In this document: piece by piece, positions 32,080 to 36,576 of the stretch
Layout: each line of letters begins with the position of its first letter
Position numbering within the stretch: position 1 is the stretch's first letter
The notes under the pieces: generated by a model
Databases searched by the model: none
Told to the model about the DNA's origin: nothing
Seen by the model: the letters and a program-made list of their open reading frames with translations, nothing else
DNA from: JAHBXL01 sp038247555
Lineage (GTDB): Bacteria; Planctomycetota; Phycisphaerae; Phycisphaerales; UBA1924
Direction of reading: 5' to 3'
DNA length: 36,576 nt
Assembly (NCBI GenBank): GCA_038247555.1
Contig: JBBRUT010000020.1
Coordinates: 1-36,576 of the forward strand
Position numbers and translations under genes: made by a program

Positions 32080-32649
32080 TCAGGCGGGGCGTGCGGCGTG
32101 CTCGCGGCGTTCGAGCCAGTAGAAAAGACCGGAGGCGCCGATCGCGAGACCGGCTATGAGCCACCAAGGGGAGAGGTGGGTGACATCGACGAAGGTGATC
32201 TTGCCGAGCTTGCCGAGGGGCTCGATCGTGCGGGCGAGGAGGGGATAGGCCTCGGCATAGACGGCCGCGCCCACGAGCGCACCGGCAATGCCGACGATGG
32301 CGTCTCGCGAGCCTTGGCCGACTGCGGCCAGAGCGGTGCCGGGGCAATAGCCCAGGATGACCATGCCCACGCCGAAGATGAGGCCGCCGAGGACGTTCAT
32401 GCCGACCTCGGCACCTTTGATGTGAAGGCCGCTGATCATGCCGAACTGGAGCATCGCGTAGACACCGATCGCGCCGACGACGATGGCGGTGAGCATGGTC
32501 TTGAGGACGGTGTGATCCTTGAAGCGGAACTGATTGACGATCACGTTGTATCGCGTCACGCCGCCCTTCTGCAGCAGGAAGCCGAAGATCAGGCCGGTGA
32601 TCGCGCCGAGCATGAGCGTCTTGGGATCTGCGAAGAAGTTACTGAACAT
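32080..32649 (-). CDS. YeeE/YedE-family transporter, second half-size subunit
   Basis: The 189-aa hydrophobic protein carries FGVGMVILGYCPGTALAAVG, the GxCPGT motif of YeeE/YedE (DUF395) proteins, whose conserved cysteines relay thiosulfate in the TsuA-type transporters. The early part has LIFGFLLQKGGVTRYNVIV, another family feature. It has about four to five membrane spans. Its ATG at 32649 lies inside the end of the first subunit gene (11-bp overlap), with GAGG 6 nt upstream. Together the two halves likely make one sulfur-compound importer of the PmpAB type; the substrate (thiosulfate or another sulfur anion) is inferred. Confidence 0.88.
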   Translation of the reverse strand: MFSNFFADPKTLMLGAITGLIFGFLLQKGGVTRYNVIVNQFRFKDHTVLKTMLTAIVVGAIGVYAMLQFGMISGLHIKGAEVGMNVLGGLIFGVGMVILGYCPGTALAAVGQGSRDAIVGIAGALVGAAVYAEAYPLLARTIEPLGKLGKITFVDVTHLSPWWLIAGLAIGASGLFYWLERREHAARPA

Positions 32650-33208
32650 GCGATACCTCTTTCTTGCTGCCGAATCCGAAGAGGACCGCGGCGGTGGCGA
32701 TGCCTGAAGCGAACATGGCGACGAAGAACATCCAACTTGAGACGGCCATCTGCAGGCCGCCGGAGATGCCGTGGCCGCTGGTGCAGCCGCCGGCCATTCT
32801 GGCGCCGAACAGGAGGATGAAGCCGCCGATGAACGCGGCGGCGTATCGCTTCAGGACGCTGGGGCCGAAGCGCTGTGACCAGACGGTGGGCACGCGTTCG
32901 ACTTTGAACGTCTGGCCGAACCACGCGGCGATGAACGAGCCGAGCACCATCATCAGGACCAAAGCCATCTGCCAGTCGAACACGGGCTTGAAGCCGCCGC
33001 CCTTTGCGCCGTAGGTCTGGGTGTAATAGGCGTTACCGGCGACGTGCTCGGGGGCGATCGTGCAGATTGCTGCACCGGCTGCACCGACAAAGGAAGTGCT
33101 GGTGCCGAGGGCCTTGTTCATGAAGTAGAACGTGGCCCAACTGAGGATCCCGATGCCCGTACCCACCACGTACGGGGACCAGCGTGCCAATCGAATCGGG
33201 TTGGCCAT
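32639..33208 (-). CDS. YeeE/YedE-family transporter, first half-size subunit
   Basis: The 189-aa protein shows FGARMAGGCTSGHGISGG, the GGCTSGHG motif of the family's first half, between membrane spans. WQMALVLMMVLGSFIAAWFG and SSWMFFVAMFASGIATAAVLFG are further spans. AAGGAG lies 8 nt before the ATG at 33208, which fixes the start; the open frame continues far upstream but that part is non-coding. It is the first gene of a three-gene unit with the second half and the DUF2892 protein. The two halves are distinct sequences, so the functional transporter is probably a heterodimer. Confidence 0.88.
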   Translation of the reverse strand: MANPIRLARWSPYVVGTGIGILSWATFYFMNKALGTSTSFVGAAGAAICTIAPEHVAGNAYYTQTYGAKGGGFKPVFDWQMALVLMMVLGSFIAAWFGQTFKVERVPTVWSQRFGPSVLKRYAAAFIGGFILLFGARMAGGCTSGHGISGGLQMAVSSWMFFVAMFASGIATAAVLFGFGSKKEVSHVQ

Positions 33209-33579
33209 GAGCGAGGCTCCTTTTTCAGCCGCCAACGCGAACTGCGGTGCGGCTAAGAGATTGGAGGCGGGCTGGTGGCCCAAGGTTCCCGGGAAGTTTG
33301 AGGAGTTCCATTTGGGAACCCGAACGCCCCGTGGTGCCTCCAACGGTCTGACGAGGTTTCGCAGGTCACCGAAGCGCTGGAGTATCTGGCGACGACCAGC
33401 AACAAGCCTTCGCACAGCGTGGGCGGGTAGTCGCCCACGGGCTGATCTCGGAACGGTGAGCATTCGCTTGGATGTTGGAGGCAAGGTGGCGAAACCGATT
33501 AATCCAGAAGGGCCAAGGGTCGGGAGAGAGGCATTCCGAGGGTTGCAGCCCTGATTGGCAGGTGGTCGATGATTGGCAC
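33209..33579. other. Divergent non-coding region between the YeeE/YedE unit and the QueC-like gene
   Basis: About 370 nt with no convincing gene on either strand. A perfect hairpin, GTGGGCG (33419-33425) with CGCCCAC (33432-33438) and a 6-nt loop, lies in the middle; it may sit in the leader of the transporter transcript. No ArsR-type regulator, a frequent neighbour of such transporters, was found here. Confidence 0.45.
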
Positions 33580-34299
33580 ATGCGACAGAAGGTTTTGGAT
33601 CCGCTAATCGTGTCGGATGGCGGGCTGGCTTCCCTCGTGGCTGTCTGGCGAGAGATCGCGCGCGCCGGCCATGACCGCGCGGGGCGGCCCCAGGTTCGGG
33701 TGCGCGAGGAGTTGGAAGCTGTCGTTCGGGGGAACGGCCCTGCCGGAGCGACCATCTGGCTTGCGCCCGGCTTGTCGCGCCAGGCATCGGCAGCGGTTGA
33801 GCGGCAGGCAGAGCTGGCGGGGTTTGACCTGGATATTCGGAAGCCCTCGGTTCTGAGCACGGGCGGAGACGGCATGGCGGGGAACGCGCTGCTGCTGTCG
33901 GCTTGCGCAATCGCGATCGACCGCGGTCTGGGGAAGGTGGTCTGGCCGGTGCACCTTGGGGCAGAGGCGGGGGACCGGGCGGTCGATGTGCATGACCGGG
34001 CGAACATGGTGAGCCATTTGGCGGCGATTGACCTGCCGCGCCAAGGCGGAGTGGGGGAAATCCGAATCGAGGCTCCGCTGGTGGAGTTGCCTGATGTGGA
34101 GCTTCTGGATCTTGCGTTGGATCTGGATGCGCCTGTGCCGAGGCCGGTGCGGGGCGCAGCGGCGTTTGGGAGGGGGCAGGGGGCGTGCTGGTGGTGCGAG
34201 CGTGGGGGAGATGCGCAGTGCGGGGTGTGCGGGTCGTGCGGTCGGTGGGGGGTGGCTTGGGGGGCGGTTGACCCGGCGGGGGTGCTCGCGGCGGGTTGA
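33580..34299 (+). CDS. Divergent QueC-like (7-cyano-7-deazaguanine synthase family) protein
   Basis: The 239-aa protein ends with a QueC-type zinc site: Cys206, Cys214, Cys217 and Cys220 (CERGGDAQCGVCGSC), plus an extra Cys203. Before it, IRIEAPLVELPDVELLDLAL matches the QueC segment IxTPLIxLxKxEII, and AAIDLPRQG lies just upstream. The N-terminus VLDPLIVSDGGLASLVAVW resembles the ATP-binding PP-loop, but the usual SGGxDS reads S-D-GGLAS: an inserted Asp and Ala for Asp. ATP use is therefore doubtful. It may be a degenerate QueC or a relative with a new function. I start it at ATG 33580; GTG 33562 is an alternative. No queDEF or dpd genes are nearby. Confidence 0.7.
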   Translation: MRQKVLDPLIVSDGGLASLVAVWREIARAGHDRAGRPQVRVREELEAVVRGNGPAGATIWLAPGLSRQASAAVERQAELAGFDLDIRKPSVLSTGGDGMAGNALLLSACAIAIDRGLGKVVWPVHLGAEAGDRAVDVHDRANMVSHLAAIDLPRQGGVGEIRIEAPLVELPDVELLDLALDLDAPVPRPVRGAAAFGRGQGACWWCERGGDAQCGVCGSCGRWGVAWGAVDPAGVLAAG

Positions 34300-34358
34300 A
34301 CGGACACGAAATCTGACGGAATGCGGCTACGATCGGAACCCCCGGTAAGGAGTGGTAC

Positions 34359-35654
34359 GTGACCACGGTCGTTCAGAAGTTTGGCGGATCAAGTGTTGCG
34401 GATGCGACCCGAATAAAGCACTGCGCCTCGCGCGTGGCGGAGGCGGTTCGGGCGGGCAAACGGGTGGCGGTGGTGGTGTCGGCGATGGGCGACACGACGG
34501 ATCATCTGATTGATCTGGCGGCGCAGCTGTCGCAGAAGCCGGATCGGCGGGAGATGGATCAACTGCTGGCCACGGGCGAGCAGGTGAGCATCGCGCTGAT
34601 GGCGATCGCGCTGCAGGGAATGGGGATCCCGTCGATCAGTTTGACGGGCGGGCAGTGCGGGATTCGGACGGAAGGAACGTATTCGCGCGCACGGATCTCG
34701 GGAATCGATCCGCGGCGGGTCGTTCACGAGTTTGAACGGATGCGTGTGCCCGTGGTTGCGGGCTTTCAGGGGGTGTATCGGGATGAGACGGGGTTGGTAG
34801 AGGATGTGACGACGCTGGGGCGGGGCGGATCCGACACGACCGCGGTGGCCCTGGCGGCGGCTCTGGGGAATGCGGAATGCGAGATCTATACGGATGTCGA
34901 CGGGGTGTATACCGCGGACCCGCGCGTGGTCGAGGATGCGCGACTGCTGGTACGCATCTCTTATGAAGAGATGATGGAAGCGGCATCGCAGGGCGCGAAG
35001 GTGATGCACCTGCGGGCGGTGGAACTTGGGCGGAAGGCGGGTGTTGCGATCCGTGTTCTGCACGCGATGCGGCACGGACCGGGAACGCTGATTTGTGATG
35101 CGAGGGAATCCATGGAAACGCAGCAGGCTGTGACGACGGTTGCCTTGAAGACGGACATCGGCCGCATAACGATCGCGGGCCTGCCGAACCGGGCGGGGAT
35201 CCAGCGGGACATCTTCGAGAAGATCGCCTCGGCGGGGATCAGCGTGGATGACATCATCCAGGCGGATGCCAACGGGCTTGCGGGCGGCGGGAACGGATCA
35301 ACGTGCGGGATCGTGTTCACTGTCGACAAGACGGACCTCGCGGAGGTTCGCGGGCTGGTTGAGGGCGTTGTGCAGGCGGTGGGACAGGGAAGCGTGCACG
35401 AAGACCTCGGCCTGGCAAAGGTGTCTGCGGTGGGCGTGGGCATGCAGAGCCAGCCCGGCGTCGCAGCGCGGATGTTTCAGGCGCTTGCAGAGGTGGGGAT
35501 CCGGATCGCGAACATCACCACCAGCGAGATCAAGATCTCGTGCCTGGTCGATGAGGCAGATGGGAAGGCAGGCCTTCGCGCGGTGCACGCGGCTTTCAAT
35601 CTGGGGTCGGTGACCGTGCCGGCGCGGAATGGGACGATCGCGGCGACGGTGTGA
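34359..35654 (+). CDS. lysC: Aspartokinase
   Basis: LysC phosphorylates aspartate, the first step to lysine, threonine, methionine and diaminopimelate. The kinase domain shows KFGGSSV at residues 7-13, TGEQVSIALMA, LGRGGSDTTAVALAAALG and EIYTDVDGVYTADPR. Two ACT domains follow (about 265-340 and 345-420) with ITIAGLPNRAG and VSAVGVGMQSQPGVAARMF, expected to bind lysine and/or threonine. At 431 aa it is a single-function enzyme. GTG 34359 is preceded by AAGGAG at a 6-nt spacing. It is 59 nt after the QueC-like gene; no other lysine genes are near. Confidence 0.97.
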   Translation: MTTVVQKFGGSSVADATRIKHCASRVAEAVRAGKRVAVVVSAMGDTTDHLIDLAAQLSQKPDRREMDQLLATGEQVSIALMAIALQGMGIPSISLTGGQCGIRTEGTYSRARISGIDPRRVVHEFERMRVPVVAGFQGVYRDETGLVEDVTTLGRGGSDTTAVALAAALGNAECEIYTDVDGVYTADPRVVEDARLLVRISYEEMMEAASQGAKVMHLRAVELGRKAGVAIRVLHAMRHGPGTLICDARESMETQQAVTTVALKTDIGRITIAGLPNRAGIQRDIFEKIASAGISVDDIIQADANGLAGGGNGSTCGIVFTVDKTDLAEVRGLVEGVVQAVGQGSVHEDLGLAKVSAVGVGMQSQPGVAARMFQALAEVGIRIANITTSEIKISCLVDEADGKAGLRAVHAAFNLGSVTVPARNGTIAATV

Positions 35655-36009
35655 TCACTTCTCGGAGCGGTTCGCCGAGGATGCTTCGTGGCTCGCCACG
35701 CTTGACGAGTTGTCCGGTCTATCGAGCAAGGCGTTCGAGTCCGACCTGCGAACGACCGGCGAGATGCTTGATCTGGTGATCGCGTACGCTCCCGACAACG
35801 ACATTGGAAGGGCGCTGACCAAGGCGGCATTGGCGAACAACGGGCGACTGGCCGATTTGCACGCGGACTGGATTCACATCCGGTTCGAACCGGCCGCTCA
35901 AGCTGCCTTTCTCGATGAGAACTGGGAGGATCTTCGGTCGCTCGCACGCGAGGCCCGCGAACTCCAAGGCCGATTGCTGGCGGACCTTCATCAGAGACTG
36001 AGCAAGTAG
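35629..36009 (+). CDS. Small helical protein, unknown
   Basis: The frame ends at TAG 36007-36009 and encodes charged, amphipathic helices (LATLDELSGLSSKAFESDLR, then TTGEMLDLVIAYAPDNDIGR and WEDLRSLAREARELQGRLLA) with no signal peptide. I do not recognise a family. ATG 35629 would overlap the end of lysC by 26 nt; the first 10 residues (MGRSRRRCDH) look like lysC shadow, so the true start may be further in, for example ATG 35764. It could also be a remnant. A 14-bp palindrome CCGGTTCGAACCGG lies inside at about 35879-35892. The protein-like composition makes it more likely real than not. Confidence 0.5.
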   Translation: MGRSRRRCDHFSERFAEDASWLATLDELSGLSSKAFESDLRTTGEMLDLVIAYAPDNDIGRALTKAALANNGRLADLHADWIHIRFEPAAQAAFLDENWEDLRSLAREARELQGRLLADLHQRLSK

Positions 36010-36025
36010 CGCACGCGATCCAACG

Positions 36026-36066
36026 AAAAACCGCCGACCGGGGTGCAGAGTTGCCCCGGCGGCGGC
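36026..36066 (-). terminator. Intrinsic terminator of the PEP-CTERM gene
   Basis: CCGCCG-A-CCGGGG pairs with CCCCGG-C-GGCGG across a 10-nt loop (36031-36065). On the - strand it is followed directly by TTTTTCGTT. It lies 26 nt past the stop at 36092. Confidence 0.85.
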
Positions 36067-36091
36067 GGATTGATGTTCCACGCGAGAGCAC

Positions 36092-36576
36092 TCAGGCTAC
36101 AACGGGCCGTCGATTGCGACGGAAGGCGAAAAGCACGCCCATGCCGGCCAGGGCGACCGCACCCGGCGCGGGGACCGCGGCGATGGTGGCAGTGCCGCTG
36201 ACATTCACGCTGGTCACGGGCACCATGATGGGATTCTGGGGAATGATGCCGCCGGGCATGAAGGAGCCGACGCCGAGGACATTCACCGTGGTCCTGATGG
36301 TGCGGTCGGCCAGGAGATCGAGGCTGACGGTGAAGTTGTACGCCGGCGAGAAGCCGCCAAGGTCGGTGAAGGTGAAGTTGCGGGAGATCAGACTCGCGGG
36401 GGCGATGCCGGTGTAGTTTCCGGCCATGATGAGCATGGCTGGATTCGTGCCGTACAGGGGCAGCGGAGTCGGCATGCCAAAGAGATTGCCGGTAAGGCCC
36501 GCCGCCGCCATCGTCGAGAGGTCGAGTGTCCAGTTGTACGAAGGGGCGAACTCGATTGAGAGCACGCTCGTGCTGG
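36092..36576 (-). CDS. PEP-CTERM-type exported protein, C-terminal part (cut by window end)
   Basis: The frame is open to the right edge, so the N-terminus and signal peptide are missing. The visible 160 residues form a beta-rich region (YNWTLDLSTMAAAGLTG ... FSPAYNFTVSLDLLADRTIR ... VTSVNVSGTATIA). It ends in VPAPGAVALAGMGVLFAFRRNRR, a sorting tail with the VPxPGA motif, a hydrophobic helix and an Arg cluster, as in the PEP-CTERM proteins of planctomycetes. Such proteins are handled by an exosortase and delivered to the outer surface or matrix. The passenger domain is not recognised. Confidence 0.88.
   Translation of the reverse strand, partial: STSVLSIEFAPSYNWTLDLSTMAAAGLTGNLFGMPTPLPLYGTNPAMLIMAGNYTGIAPASLISRNFTFTDLGGFSPAYNFTVSLDLLADRTIRTTVNVLGVGSFMPGGIIPQNPIMVPVTSVNVSGTATIAAVPAPGAVALAGMGVLFAFRRNRRPVVA

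Noticed and set aside
33209..34366. N-terminal extension of the first YeeE/YedE subunit to a 575-aa protein
   Set aside because: The added part is Pro/Arg-rich and antisense to the QueC-like gene; AAGGAG before ATG 33208 and family length fix the shorter start.
35879..35892. Perfect palindrome CCGGTTCGAACCGG as an operator
   Set aside because: It lies in the middle of a probable coding frame, far from any promoter; a 14-bp palindrome may occur by chance.
35477..36091. - strand frame (about 200 codons) across the end of lysC and the small unknown gene
   Set aside because: Arg/Ser/Pro-rich shadow frame that is antisense to conserved lysC sequence and crosses the terminator of the PEP-CTERM gene.

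Overview
The window is a GC-rich, gene-dense bacterial chromosome segment. It looks like a member of the Planctomycetota, probably class Phycisphaerae. This is an inference from several things seen together: a PEP-CTERM-type sorting tail (VPAPGA...RRNRR) at the right edge, two proteins with CPDCGY...CPE zinc ribbons, a sigma factor paired with a membrane Ser/Thr kinase, a bacterial topoisomerase VI B subunit, an mreBCD locus joined to a GlmU-like gene, and a palindromic GTGILPV-encoding repeat of a kind I associate with planctomycetes and their relatives. I see no rRNA, tRNA, CRISPR array, insertion sequence or prophage.

Left part (1-6.8 kb, mostly + strand): the 3' end of miaB, NAD-dependent DNA ligase ligA, a CYTH-domain protein, topoisomerase VI subunit B without a neighbouring A subunit, a decayed small membrane-protein gene, and a small membrane protein on the other strand. 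At 6.9-9.6 kb a catalase (katA) and an OxyR regulator with both redox cysteines diverge from a short control region. This is followed by a secreted cyanophycinase-like S51 peptidase, prmC, and two zinc-ribbon genes.

The centre (13.6-20.7 kb, - strand) reads as one operon: mreB, mreC, mreD, a GlmU-like nucleotidyltransferase/acyltransferase, then polA. It couples cell-shape and envelope-precursor functions with DNA polymerase I. Upstream on the same strand lie a nucleotidyltransferase gene broken by two compensating frameshifts, a winged-helix partner gene overlapping it by ATGA, and a membrane-anchored coiled-coil protein.

The right part holds a sigma factor followed by a transmembrane Ser/Thr kinase, truD, a class III aminotransferase (- strand), crcB (- strand), a lipoprotein-like trypsin-family protease overlapping an ECF sigma factor with a cysteine-rich tail, a split YeeE/YedE transporter pair with a DUF2892 protein (- strand), a divergent QueC-like protein, aspartokinase lysC, a small unknown gene, and a PEP-CTERM protein cut by the window end.

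The most unusual points are the QueC-like protein with an altered PP-loop, the palindromic repeat absorbed in frame into polA, the orphan Top6B with a basic tail, the broken nucleotidyltransferase/winged-helix pair, the sigma/kinase and protease/sigma pairs, and in-frame runs of 8-10 G or C inside conserved genes. All functional calls rest on reading the sequence and family knowledge; no database search was run.
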